Positions 35,287-44,409 of a stretch of 64,000 bases of DNA are shown piece by piece (positions within the stretch are counted from its first letter, which is position 1; every line of letters starts with the position of its first letter). Position numbers and translations under genes: made by a program. The stretch spans positions 1,069,501 through 1,133,500 of the forward strand of contig NZ_OY771647.1 in NCBI RefSeq assembly GCF_963674925.1, read 5' to 3'. Under the pieces are notes generated by a model. That model was given only the letters and a program-made list of their open reading frames with translations. It was not told where the DNA came from and did no database searches. The DNA is from an uncultured Draconibacterium sp. Lineage in GTDB: Bacteria; Bacteroidota; Bacteroidia; Bacteroidales; Prolixibacteraceae.

Positions 35287-36324
35287 ATGTCAAACTCCAA
35301 AAATAATATCAAAGTAGTTGATTTCTTTTGTTCCGTAGGCGGAGTAAGTCTCGGTTTCAAACAAGCTGGAATTGAGGTTCTGGGGGGAATTGATATCGAT
35401 CAATCATGCAAGGAAACATACGAAAAAAATATAGGTGCAAAGTTTTTGCATGAAGATGTTTCGGAATTAAATCTTAAAAAGGTTGGTAAATATTTTGGAA
35501 TCAGACGAGGACAGAGAAATCTGATTTTTGTTGGTTGTAGTCCATGTCAATACTATTCCAATATCAAAACTGATAAATCGAAATCCTCGAGTACGAGACT
35601 TTTGCTTGCAGATTTCCAAGAATTTGTAGCTTACTTTCGCCCAGGGTATATTTTTATTGAAAATGTACCGGGACTTGATTCTAATCCTGAAAGTCCTTTA
35701 GGTCAATTTAAGACATTCTTAAATGAAAACGGATATGTTTTTGATGATAATGTGTTGAATGCTAAATATTTCGGAGTTCCCCAAAACAGGAGGCGGTATA
35801 TTTTAGTTGCCTCGCGGATAAAAAAGAAGATCAAATTACCAAAAGAAGATACCGATAACATTATTACAGTTAGGAATGCAATTGGAGATTACAGGAAATT
35901 CCCACCAATTGTAAATGGAACAAAGGATAGATCTTCTTATGTCCATTCTGCGGCAGCGCTAAAAGCAATTAACCTGAAGCGTATACAAGCAACTCCTCAT
36001 GATGGGGGATCCAGGCTTGATTGGAATGATGACAGCTTACAGTTAAGATGTTATAGAAACCATGATGGACACACTGATGCTTATGGTCGATTGAGTTGGG
36101 ATGAACCATCACCAACAATTACTACAAAGTTTGTAAGTTATTCGAATGGACGCTATGGACATCCGGAACAAGATAGAGCAATATCGTTAAGAGAAGGTGC
36201 AACTTTACAAAGTTTCCCCGAGGATTTTGAATTTTGTTCAGAAAGTCAAGTTACAATTGCAAAAATGATTGGAAATGCCGTGCCCCCACTTTTGGCAAAA
36301 TCAATTGCTAAAAGTTTTAAATAA
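35287..36324 (+). CDS. DNA (cytosine-5-)-methyltransferase
   Basis: This 345-residue protein is a complete C5-MTase. Motif I is VVDFFCSVGGVSLGFKQAG (residues 10-28). Motif IV is GCSPCQYYS with nucleophile C87, and motif VI is FIENVPG with E125. Motif VIII is FGVPQNRRRYILVAS, and motif X is ATIAKMIGNAVPPLLAKSIA, seen as GNAVPP. The target-recognition region lies at about 190-290, and the recognised sequence cannot be read from it. It is five bases upstream of the ATPase gene and follows vsr, so it anchors a restriction-modification-like operon. Confidence 0.95.
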   Translation: MSNSKNNIKVVDFFCSVGGVSLGFKQAGIEVLGGIDIDQSCKETYEKNIGAKFLHEDVSELNLKKVGKYFGIRRGQRNLIFVGCSPCQYYSNIKTDKSKSSSTRLLLADFQEFVAYFRPGYIFIENVPGLDSNPESPLGQFKTFLNENGYVFDDNVLNAKYFGVPQNRRRYILVASRIKKKIKLPKEDTDNIITVRNAIGDYRKFPPIVNGTKDRSSYVHSAAALKAINLKRIQATPHDGGSRLDWNDDSLQLRCYRNHDGHTDAYGRLSWDEPSPTITTKFVSYSNGRYGHPEQDRAISLREGATLQSFPEDFEFCSESQVTIAKMIGNAVPPLLAKSIAKSFK

Positions 36325-36329
36325 TTAAT

Positions 36330-39248
36330 ATGGTTGGATTTAGAACTAAAGCAAGAGCTGTTGATTTATTAGGTAAAGGACAGATATCCGATTTGCCAAC
36401 TGCAATATCTGAATTGTGGAAAAACGGATATGACGCATACGGAGATAAGTTAGGGGCACATTTATATCTTGAGGGATATTCCAACTTAACAAAACCTCTT
36501 TTTTTACTCAGTGATGACGGTACAGGAATGTCCTCAGAAGACATTCTTGATAAATGGATTGTTCTTGGAACTGATTCAAAAAGTAGAGGTGGCCTTGATA
36601 TAAAAGGCGAAGATACCTTGAACAAGCCACCAAGAATCAAGATGGGAGAAAAAGGCATCGGTCGTTTATCAGTTGCCTATTTGGGAAGTCCGATGTTAAT
36701 GCTGACTAAGAAGAAGAATGACATAGTTCAATTACTTTATTTTGATTGGAGAATACTTGAGAATTATAATTTGTTTATAGATGATATCAATATTCCTATC
36801 AAATCATTACCAAATTTATCAGACATTAGATCGATTTTTAATGAACTGAAAGAAGAATTATTAGATAACTTATCCGATCTGAAAAATGAAGATAGAAATG
36901 AGAAGATTCTTACACAATGGTATGATCAATTGGATTTAAGAGAAGAAATAATCTCAGAAAATGAGGAGATAGAATTACCAGATTTCTTCGAAGATGAAAT
37001 TCTCATAGATTTTAAGAATCCGGAATCTCATGGAACAAAATTCCTTATTTATAATCCTGATGAACAGTTGCTTGAGCTTGCAAAATATGCTGATAAAAAA
37101 GATAGACCGGATTACATTGAAAGTTCAATAAATGAAATACGAGCAACATTAAGTGGATTATTCAATGTTTTTAAGAAAGAAGAAGAAAACAATAAAATTA
37201 AAACCAGTTTTTTTATAAAATCAGATACTGGAGAATATGACTTTATATCTTCACGCGAATTTTTTACTCATGAAGACTTTGAAATATGTGATCATTTAAT
37301 TGATGGAGATTTTGATGAGAACGGCACATTCAAAGGAACAATTAGAGTGTTCAAACAGCCTGTTGATTATTCATTTAGAAATACGAAACCCCTTGGCAAA
37401 GTTCCTTATGGACCATTTAAAATAAAAGTCGGTGTTAGTCCAGGTAAGGGGCAAGCAACGATTATGAATGAAGAACAGTTTAAGTTACTCGATAATAAAC
37501 TTAAACTGTTCGGTGGATTATATATATATCGCGATAATTTCAGAGTTCTTCCATACGGTAAAACGGAAGTTGATTTTTTAAATTTTGAAAAACGTAGAAC
37601 TTTCGGTGCGGGATATTACTTTTTTAGTCATCGCCGAATGTTTGGTTTTATTGATATCTCCCGAATAAAGAATGAGAAGTTGAAGGACAAAGCGGGAAGA
37701 GAAGGGTTTATTGCAAATCAAGCTTACAGAGAGTTTAAAGCGGATTTAGAGGCCTTTTTTATTGATTTAGCTAAGCAATTCTTTGCTACAGATGCAAAAT
37801 CAGATCTAAAAGAAAAACAACAAACAGATCTAAAAAAACAAGCTGAGGCAGAAAAAAAGGAAAAAGAAAGAGAAAAAGAAGAACGAAGAGAGTTTTCCAA
37901 AAAATTAACGCAACATCCCAAAGAGCTTAAAGAACTCCAACAGAAAATTGAAAGTGATACCGCTTTGTTAAGTGATTTGGTAACTAAATCCAGTCTAATT
38001 TACGATGAAATTAGAGCAACCTTAGGAAGGATAGAAAAAACGAAAACCAAGCTAAACAGCCTTATTCTGTCTAAACCAACCAGGTTCAAACTAACGGAAA
38101 ATCAGGAGAAAAAGTTTTTCAACTTTAATAATCAAATTGAAACCTTTTTTAATACCTCCTTTATTTCAACACAGAAAGTGATTGAAGAGGCACGTTCAAA
38201 ATTAGAAGAGGAAGAACTGTTAAAAGAGTATGAAAATTTAGGGAACTATTATCAAAATCTGATTAAAGATAAATTCTATGAATTTTCTGATACGTTTAAA
38301 AAATCATTTAACCGTTTAGAAGAGAAACTAAAAATAGAATCGAATCATTATACCGGAGAACTAAAGAAGCATTACGAGAATTATTATCCTAAAGAAATTA
38401 ATAAGAAGGCAATTAAAAATAGCCTGAATTATCTTGAGAAGTCTTTTAATAAATTGCAAATAGAGCTTGAGAATAAAATCCCTCCTTTATTCGCTCATTT
38501 GAATAGACTTTCGTTTGATGTCGACGAAGACCAGTTAACCGGCTTCTACAAAGTTAGATTTGAAGAAATTGAGAAGCAATGGCAAGAAACAAAGGAATTA
38601 GCTCAGTTAGGTATCGCCGTCGAAATAATAGACCATCAATTTAATGCCTTATATTCTCAACTTGCAAACACAATAAACAAATTTCAACTTGTCTTATCTG
38701 AAGAGAAATCTAATATCAAACTATATAAAGAGCTAAAAACAGCGTTTGAGCATCTGGAAAGTAAATATAAGTTATTATCTCCTTTATATAGAACAACTGG
38801 AAAGACTAAAACCGAATTTAACGGTCAATATATTTCAAATTATATCGAAACATTTTTCTCAGAACAATTTGAAGATAATGCAATCAAATTCAGGCCTACA
38901 CCAGAATTTAATGAATTTAGTGTTCATACATTCGAATCGATATTATTGCCAGTTTTTATTAATGTGGTACATAATGCTGTCTATTGGTTGACGTCTGTTA
39001 ATGAGAGAAAAATAGTGCTGGATGTTAAAGATTCTGAAATTCTAATTATGAATTCAGGAGCACAAATTGAAGATTTCTATTTAGATAAAATTTTTGATTT
39101 GTTTTACTCTAAACGTCCTAATGGAAGAGGAATCGGATTGTACCTTGCAAAGGAAAATTTAAATAGTATTGGTTACGATATTTTCGCATCCAACGATAAG
39201 AGATATAACATTTTAGAGGGTGCATGTTTTATTATAAAAAAGTTATAA
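36330..39248 (+). CDS. MORC/MutL-like GHKL ATPase fused to a histidine-kinase-like module
   Basis: The product is 972 residues. The N-terminal GHKL ATPase has E28/N32/D35 in ISELWKNGYDAY, DDGTGM (62-67) and GEKGIGR (106-112), as in Hsp90, MutL and MORC ATPases. A charged region, rich in Lys and Glu and probably coiled coil, spans about 490-740. A segment resembling a histidine-kinase H box follows (LAQLGIAVEIIDHQFNALYSQL, with H769). A second HATPase domain ends the chain: N878/N882 in NVVHNAVYWL, NSGAQI, and GRGIGLYLAKENL from G932. MORC-like ATPases linked to restriction-modification genes are known. The double ATPase and possible phospho-acceptor His are what stand out here. The next gene starts one base after its stop. 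Confidence 0.85.
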   Translation: MVGFRTKARAVDLLGKGQISDLPTAISELWKNGYDAYGDKLGAHLYLEGYSNLTKPLFLLSDDGTGMSSEDILDKWIVLGTDSKSRGGLDIKGEDTLNKPPRIKMGEKGIGRLSVAYLGSPMLMLTKKKNDIVQLLYFDWRILENYNLFIDDINIPIKSLPNLSDIRSIFNELKEELLDNLSDLKNEDRNEKILTQWYDQLDLREEIISENEEIELPDFFEDEILIDFKNPESHGTKFLIYNPDEQLLELAKYADKKDRPDYIESSINEIRATLSGLFNVFKKEEENNKIKTSFFIKSDTGEYDFISSREFFTHEDFEICDHLIDGDFDENGTFKGTIRVFKQPVDYSFRNTKPLGKVPYGPFKIKVGVSPGKGQATIMNEEQFKLLDNKLKLFGGLYIYRDNFRVLPYGKTEVDFLNFEKRRTFGAGYYFFSHRRMFGFIDISRIKNEKLKDKAGREGFIANQAYREFKADLEAFFIDLAKQFFATDAKSDLKEKQQTDLKKQAEAEKKEKEREKEERREFSKKLTQHPKELKELQQKIESDTALLSDLVTKSSLIYDEIRATLGRIEKTKTKLNSLILSKPTRFKLTENQEKKFFNFNNQIETFFNTSFISTQKVIEEARSKLEEEELLKEYENLGNYYQNLIKDKFYEFSDTFKKSFNRLEEKLKIESNHYTGELKKHYENYYPKEINKKAIKNSLNYLEKSFNKLQIELENKIPPLFAHLNRLSFDVDEDQLTGFYKVRFEEIEKQWQETKELAQLGIAVEIIDHQFNALYSQLANTINKFQLVLSEEKSNIKLYKELKTAFEHLESKYKLLSPLYRTTGKTKTEFNGQYISNYIETFFSEQFEDNAIKFRPTPEFNEFSVHTFESILLPVFINVVHNAVYWLTSVNERKIVLDVKDSEILIMNSGAQIEDFYLDKIFDLFYSKRPNGRGIGLYLAKENLNSIGYDIFASNDKRYNILEGACFIIKKL

Positions 39249-39249
39249 A

Positions 39250-40824
39250 ATGAATAACCTTCCCGAATACCAAGAATTAGCTCAGGAAATAATAGCTGCT
39301 TCCATTAAAAAAGCAATTTTTGTTGATGATAATGCAACATTGCCTTTTTCAAAAGAAAGTATAAGTGACGATTTTTGCTCAGATTTATTTCAATCATTCA
39401 ACCAGAATAATTCGGTCATTGACTTTTTCCCGTACACTAATGAAGTGGATGTTGTTGAAAAAATCTTAACAGGAAGAAATGATTTAATTATTTTAGATTG
39501 GGAATTATCAGAAAAAACACCGAAGTATAAAAACACATTGGAAATAATTAGAGCAATTATCTCCAATGAAAGCCCACATTTTTTATGTATTTATACAAAC
39601 GAAGAGTCGAGTAAGTTTTCTGAAATATTATTAATGATTAAAGCCCATTTGAATTATTATGAATCACAAATTGAATATAAATTTGATGAACTTCCGGATT
39701 TTCTAGATGAATTTGGAATAGGACTGGAAGATTTTTCAATTGATTTTGATGAGATTATATTTAATTATCTTTTAGCTTCTAATGAAGATGAAAAAGGATT
39801 ACGAAAAAGGATAATTTCAGAACTTCGAAAGTTATTTGGGAAAGATTTTAAGGCTTTTAACAATCTCTTTCCATCATTTATTGAATTCTGCTATCGCTAT
39901 AAAGGATTCACCAAGAAAGATCATGATTTAGTTCCTTTCTATACCAATTCTTTTAAGGATAATAATTGTATTGTGGCTAATAATACAATCATTTTAGTAG
40001 TTCAAAAAAAAGAAATAAAACCGGAAAGTTTTATTTCGGGATTTTCAAACTCAATTTTGAATGTGCCTCACAGTTATTTGACTTTAGTGAGCCTGGACTA
40101 CAGAAATAAATTTCTTCAGCAATCTTCATTTCTGGGAAAGGAACTTCAGCGAATAAATGAGAATGCCTTTTATCATCACATGATAGAATTAGGCGTTGAG
40201 TTTGAAAATTTTATTCAGGAGCTATGGAAGTATGACAATACTTCATTTTTAAATTCTTTTAAATCAAAAGTTATTGAAAACTTTGAAAAGTTTAAAAATG
40301 ATAATGGGATTGAAGAAAATATTGACAAACAAGGTGATATATATAAAGAATTAGCAAAACTAAATTCGTATTATAATATCGCTCCGAAATTATTTAATTC
40401 TGGCAGGATTCTGTTTGGTGATATATTTTTCGTTGATGATAGTGATATTGTTCTGCTTTGCATTACTGCACATTGTGACTGTTTAAGACCTCAAAAGATT
40501 AATAATAACTTTTTCTTTATTGAAGGAAAGATTAATAATTTAAAAGGTACTCATTTAAAAGATTCTGATTCTGGTTTCAAATCTTTCATTCTTATTGAAA
40601 ATGAACCAAAAATGATCGATTGGGGAGATTGTAAACCATTTACATTACACATTCCGGAAGAAAATAATGATAAAAAGAATCCAATAGTTGTATTAATGAA
40701 CAACCAAGAAGTAAAGCTTACTTACATAAATACACTCAAAGAAAATTACGCCCAACGCATTTCAAATAATGCTTTTGGCTATGCAAGTAGAGTTGGTATT
40801 TCGTTTGCAAAATGGACTCAATAA
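39250..40824 (+). CDS. Receiver-like domain protein of defence operon
   Basis: The product is 524 residues. The N-terminal ~130 residues look like a divergent response-regulator receiver fold. KKAIFVDDNATLP supplies the acidic pair D26/D27, LIILDWEL has the possible phospho-acceptor D83, and HFLCIYTNEES holds a Thr at the expected strand end. A clear conserved Lys after it is not seen. The remainder has no family I can name. A Cys/His cluster near the C-terminal third (CITAHCDCLRP) could be a metal or catalytic site. It is one base downstream of the ATPase/histidine-kinase-like gene, so co-expression and physical partnership are likely. An effector role is inferred. Confidence 0.7.
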   Translation: MNNLPEYQELAQEIIAASIKKAIFVDDNATLPFSKESISDDFCSDLFQSFNQNNSVIDFFPYTNEVDVVEKILTGRNDLIILDWELSEKTPKYKNTLEIIRAIISNESPHFLCIYTNEESSKFSEILLMIKAHLNYYESQIEYKFDELPDFLDEFGIGLEDFSIDFDEIIFNYLLASNEDEKGLRKRIISELRKLFGKDFKAFNNLFPSFIEFCYRYKGFTKKDHDLVPFYTNSFKDNNCIVANNTIILVVQKKEIKPESFISGFSNSILNVPHSYLTLVSLDYRNKFLQQSSFLGKELQRINENAFYHHMIELGVEFENFIQELWKYDNTSFLNSFKSKVIENFEKFKNDNGIEENIDKQGDIYKELAKLNSYYNIAPKLFNSGRILFGDIFFVDDSDIVLLCITAHCDCLRPQKINNNFFFIEGKINNLKGTHLKDSDSGFKSFILIENEPKMIDWGDCKPFTLHIPEENNDKKNPIVVLMNNQEVKLTYINTLKENYAQRISNNAFGYASRVGISFAKWTQ

Positions 40825-40884
40825 TTGAATATTTTAAGATGTATTGATAATTCCTCTATCCCTTAATCATTCGGAATCATATTC

Positions 40885-42681
40885 ATGCTTGACATACTAC
40901 AAAAAATTAAAACAGACAAAACATCGATATTTTGTGGTGCAGGTATTTCTTTTAACTCGGGTCTTCCCTTGGCTAACACGCTTATTGTAGAAATCCTTAA
41001 AAAATTTGAACTAAGTGAAGAGGAGATAAATCTAATTCTCAATTCTAATCTTCCTTTCGAGTCTTTCATTGATGTTTTACAGGAAAATACCGATGCAACC
41101 AAAATACTTGAAATATTTCAAATCAATAACGCTAACACCAATCATTATCTGATTGCACATTGGGCTAAACTCGGAATTGTAAAAAACATATTCACCACAA
41201 ACTTCGATCTTTGCATTGAACAGGCACTAGCTGACTTTGGTCTAAAAAGGAATATAGATTTTAATGTCTTTACATCTGAAGAAGAGTTTCACAATATCCA
41301 TTTGGACGGTGATACCGTTAACCTAATAAAAATACATGGTTGCGTAACGGATATAACAGAAATGGGAATTACAATGAAATCCGTTGCAAATGAAACTTTG
41401 TCAACAAATAAACGAAAATTGATTTCTGATTTTTTCAATAAAAATGTTAATCCAAATATCCTTATCCTCGGGTACAGTTGTTCGGACCATTTTGACATCT
41501 CCCCTGAAATTGAATCTATAACTTCAGGTCAAAGCGAGATTGTTTTTATCGAACACACCAACAATTCTGATCAAAAATTAGGAACCAACGAACATATTTC
41601 TCTAAAGCAAGAAAAGAATCCGTTTGTAAAATTTAATAATGGAACTAGGTTCTATACAAATACCGATTCCTTTATTAAAGAAATTTGGAATCTGACAATA
41701 GAGACACCTTTCGAACTTATTAAGTACCCGCAAATGAACTGGGATAGCAAAATTGACTCCTGGTATGATTTGGCCACAAATGAAAATACAGCACGTATAA
41801 AGTGGGACTTGTGCGGGCAACTTTTTTATAATATTGGAGAATTTCAAAGGGCTTCATTGCATTTTCGAAAGGCAGTAGACTTTGCCATCCGAATTGATGA
41901 TCAATTGGGGATGAGTAATCTTGCGGGTTTAGGAATGTCCTATAATATGCTCGGAGAGTACGAAAGTGCTCAGAAATGTATAGAAGTCGTACTACAAATA
42001 TCCATCGAATCTGATAACACCTATAATTATATAGCCCAACTTCAAAATTTAGGAAATATATACAGAAATTTAGGTAAGCTGGAAAAAGCAAAAAACGTTC
42101 TTTGCTGGGCTGTTATCGTATCGGAATTTCACAATGAGAAGTTTGTATTAGGCAATTCGTTGGGAAACCTGGCTTTAGTTTACAATCTTATGCGTGAGCC
42201 TGATAATGCTGTTAGATGTTTGGAATACGGGCTTCAGATATCACAAGAAATAGGTAATAAACAAGCAGAATGCAGCCAATTAGCTAGTTTGGGAATTGCC
42301 TTGATGAATAAGGGGTATCTTCCTAAAGCCGAAGAATTAATGGTTCAAAGTATAAAAATAGCAGAATTGATTGGTGCTCGAGAAAATGAAGCGGAAGTTA
42401 GAATTAACTTAGCGGTTGTAAAACTAAATCTAGGACAATACAAAGAAGCTCTTTTCGAAGCAAATAGATCTTTAGAAATTGCCAATGCTAATCTTTCGAA
42501 ATCTACCCAAGGATTAGCATTCTTTATATTAGGTCAAGCCTTTTTCTTTTTACAAGAAAGGAGTTTGGCTATTTCAAATATGAAAAAGTCGGTTGATATA
42601 TATAGTGTGATATATCCGATGGATCATCCAAATCTGCAAACTGCAATCAAGCTTCTGAATCAATTTCAATCAAAAGAGTAA
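40885..42681 (+). CDS. SIR2-like protein with TPR repeats
   Basis: The product is 598 residues. The N-terminal SIR2-like domain (about 1-270) has SIFCGAGISFNSGLP (14-28), NIFTTNFDLCIE with N106/D108, IKIHGCVTD with H151, and LILGYSCSDHFD. These residues correspond to the NAD-binding and catalytic sites of defence-type SIR2 enzymes. From about 300 to 590 there are at least seven TPR-like helical repeats (for example FYNIGEFQRASLHFRKAVDFA and GLGMSYNMLGEYESAQKCIEVVL). SIR2 domains in phage defence deplete NAD on infection, and TPRs usually sense or scaffold. It is 60 bp after the receiver-like gene on the same strand and may be the toxic arm of the same island or an independent module. Confidence 0.88.
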   Translation: MLDILQKIKTDKTSIFCGAGISFNSGLPLANTLIVEILKKFELSEEEINLILNSNLPFESFIDVLQENTDATKILEIFQINNANTNHYLIAHWAKLGIVKNIFTTNFDLCIEQALADFGLKRNIDFNVFTSEEEFHNIHLDGDTVNLIKIHGCVTDITEMGITMKSVANETLSTNKRKLISDFFNKNVNPNILILGYSCSDHFDISPEIESITSGQSEIVFIEHTNNSDQKLGTNEHISLKQEKNPFVKFNNGTRFYTNTDSFIKEIWNLTIETPFELIKYPQMNWDSKIDSWYDLATNENTARIKWDLCGQLFYNIGEFQRASLHFRKAVDFAIRIDDQLGMSNLAGLGMSYNMLGEYESAQKCIEVVLQISIESDNTYNYIAQLQNLGNIYRNLGKLEKAKNVLCWAVIVSEFHNEKFVLGNSLGNLALVYNLMREPDNAVRCLEYGLQISQEIGNKQAECSQLASLGIALMNKGYLPKAEELMVQSIKIAELIGARENEAEVRINLAVVKLNLGQYKEALFEANRSLEIANANLSKSTQGLAFFILGQAFFFLQERSLAISNMKKSVDIYSVIYPMDHPNLQTAIKLLNQFQSKE

Positions 42682-42687
42682 ATCACT

Positions 42688-43077
42688 ATGGAATACTTCC
42701 CATTCGAAGAATTATTATTACCGCTGGCGACGGCGAGTGTAGTGGTGTTGATATTGATTTACCAGTACTATAACCGATATACCGGCATAAAAGCGCTGGA
42801 ACAATTACTTCGGGAATACTATCAGGAACAGGAGATTGAGCTGCTAAGTATTTCAAAACTTAAAACGGCGGATAAATTGAAATACGGCGTTCCGATAAAT
42901 CCGCTTATCAGTTTGTATACAACTCCCTTTAAAATATTCAGCGCCTTGGATGAAAGCTATTACCGTATGCTGGAAACCAAAAGTGCTTCGGGCAAGGAAC
43001 ACATTCGTTATGTTGAAATTACGTTTACGGGCAAAAAAGGAATGCATGTAAATGAGTTTGCTACTTACGAATTCTAG
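42688..43077 (+). CDS. Small membrane-anchored protein of unknown function
   Basis: The product is 129 residues. One N-terminal membrane helix (LLLPLATASVVVLILIYQYY, about 10-29) precedes a cytoplasmic domain of mixed alpha/beta appearance. It starts six bases after the SIR2 stop, close enough for coupling, but its base composition is host-like and unlike the AT-rich genes before it. It may therefore be a chromosomal gene that marks the right edge of the island. I recognise no family. Confidence 0.6.
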   Translation: MEYFPFEELLLPLATASVVVLILIYQYYNRYTGIKALEQLLREYYQEQEIELLSISKLKTADKLKYGVPINPLISLYTTPFKIFSALDESYYRMLETKSASGKEHIRYVEITFTGKKGMHVNEFATYEF

Positions 43078-43146
43078 TTATCTCCATCGCAAGCCTTACG
43101 GAATTAATTTTATCCAACAGTCACCTATCTTACCAAAAACCACCGT

Positions 43147-43283
43147 CCTGCAAGCTTTTTACCCATCCTGCATCACTTTTTGGTGTTCCTGCAGGCTTTT
43201 TTGCTATCCTGCGGCAATTTTTTGTAATCCTGCAGCCTTTTTACCCGTCCTGCACCACTTTTTTGTGATCCTGCAGCGCAGGA
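43147..43283. repeat. Short tandem repeat, TCCTGCA plus T-tract, period 20-21 bp
   Basis: Seven units begin TCCTGC(A/G) and most continue with a C/A-rich spacer and five or six T residues. They start near 43147, 43167, 43188, 43207, 43228, 43248 and 43269. GCAGGA words on the same strand follow shortly after. It sits between a plus-strand and a minus-strand gene. Confidence 0.8.
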
Positions 43284-43366
43284 AAGCCTAAAACCCCTGC
43301 AGGGAGGGGTAAAATAAAGCAGGGCGCCCTACAAGCTTGCAGGACGCCCCAAAATGTCGCAGGACG

Positions 43367-44110
43367 CTATGAATCAGCATCTTCGTCGTTGTTCTTTTGC
43401 TTTCGGTGTATTTTCCGCCAGTACTGGCTGCTATACCCTTTTAAACGGTTCGGATCTTTACGAAACACATATTTCCCGGCTTCACGAATTTCATCCACCA
43501 GCTCTTTCATGTGCATATAAGCCTTGTCGCGAACGATTTTTGATTCGTTGGAATCAGCTTTGTCGCCGTTGGCTTCGGCCAGCAGGTCGGCCAGTGTATC
43601 GGCCAGTGTTGCAGCCTCATCTAATTGTGCAAGATCGAAACTAATAGCAGTTAAGGGATCGGGATTTTCGCGCCCCAAAACAGCAATGTCGTTTAAATCC
43701 TGAATCATGTCGGCATGTCCGGTGCCATCGGCAATAGCACTTACGCGGCTGAGTAGTGCATCGTTTTTACGGTAAGCAAAGCGCAAAGAAGCCAGCAAAT
43801 CAGTTTTGAATTCGTAAGCCAGAGGCGATTGTTCCGCCCATTCTTCCTGTGCTTCCTGTTGCGACCTGAAATCTTTGTTCCAAATCGATTGCGCCTCGCG
43901 GCAGGCACCTGCACGAACGGGGAGATCTTCAATCCGGGTGTCGCTAATTCCTACTACACCCAGTTCCTGGGCATCGTCTAAACTCCAGTGATAGAGGTTT
44001 TCGGCTTCCTGTAACGCAATGTCTACAGGCATGTTTGGATCTTTTACTTCCTCGTTGGGAATAGCCTCAATTTCGGCTAATTTGGCATTGTAATCATCTG
44101 TGTTAGCCAT
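43367..44110 (-). CDS. Conserved Bacteroidota protein of unknown function
   Basis: The product is 247 residues from the ATG before ANTDDYNAKLAEIEAIPNEEV. It is soluble, almost wholly helical and acidic. Recognisable stretches are MPVDIALQEAENLYHW, LPVRAGACREAQSIWNKDF, GTGHADMIQDLNDIAVLG, a helical segment of Leu, Ala and Asp (LDEAATLADTLADLLAEANG), and the C-terminal GYSSQYWRKIHRK with a basic tail. Proteins of this type are common in Bacteroidota and lack a known role. It is a single gene. Confidence 0.7.
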   Translation of the reverse strand: MANTDDYNAKLAEIEAIPNEEVKDPNMPVDIALQEAENLYHWSLDDAQELGVVGISDTRIEDLPVRAGACREAQSIWNKDFRSQQEAQEEWAEQSPLAYEFKTDLLASLRFAYRKNDALLSRVSAIADGTGHADMIQDLNDIAVLGRENPDPLTAISFDLAQLDEAATLADTLADLLAEANGDKADSNESKIVRDKAYMHMKELVDEIREAGKYVFRKDPNRLKGYSSQYWRKIHRKQKNNDEDADS

Positions 44111-44155
44111 TTTTTGTACATTTAAAAAATTGATAATTGAAAGATTATTAATTCG

Positions 44156-44196
44156 GGTCACCTGTAAGCTTTCCTAGGGCGCAGGTGGCCTTTTTT
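44156..44196 (+). terminator. Terminator-like hairpin pointing away from the gene start
   Basis: GGTCACCTG pairs with CAGGTGGCC (one wobble) around a 17-nt loop, and TTTTTT follows on the plus strand. No plus-strand gene ends just upstream, because the flanking gene is on the minus strand and starts at 44110. It may stop antisense transcription into the repeat region. Confidence 0.5.
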
Positions 44197-44409
44197 GTAT
44201 GCACGCCGGCATTCTATAATGACGTGTACATGCTATCCCTGTAGCATGTGATCAGTTCGTGTTAAAATTTTGACGGTAATTTCAGAGGGTTCTGGATTAA
44301 CCGTGTTTTTGGTCTTTAACGCGTATAAAATTATGGAAAATAGACTTGGTTGTCAATATGTTATGTAGCAGTTGCACCACCGCCCTCCTGATTCTTTTAC
44401 ATTTCATCG

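Noticed and set aside
43147..43283. CRISPR-like short array
   Set aside because: Unit length is 20-21 bp with no distinct repeat-spacer partition and no cas genes.
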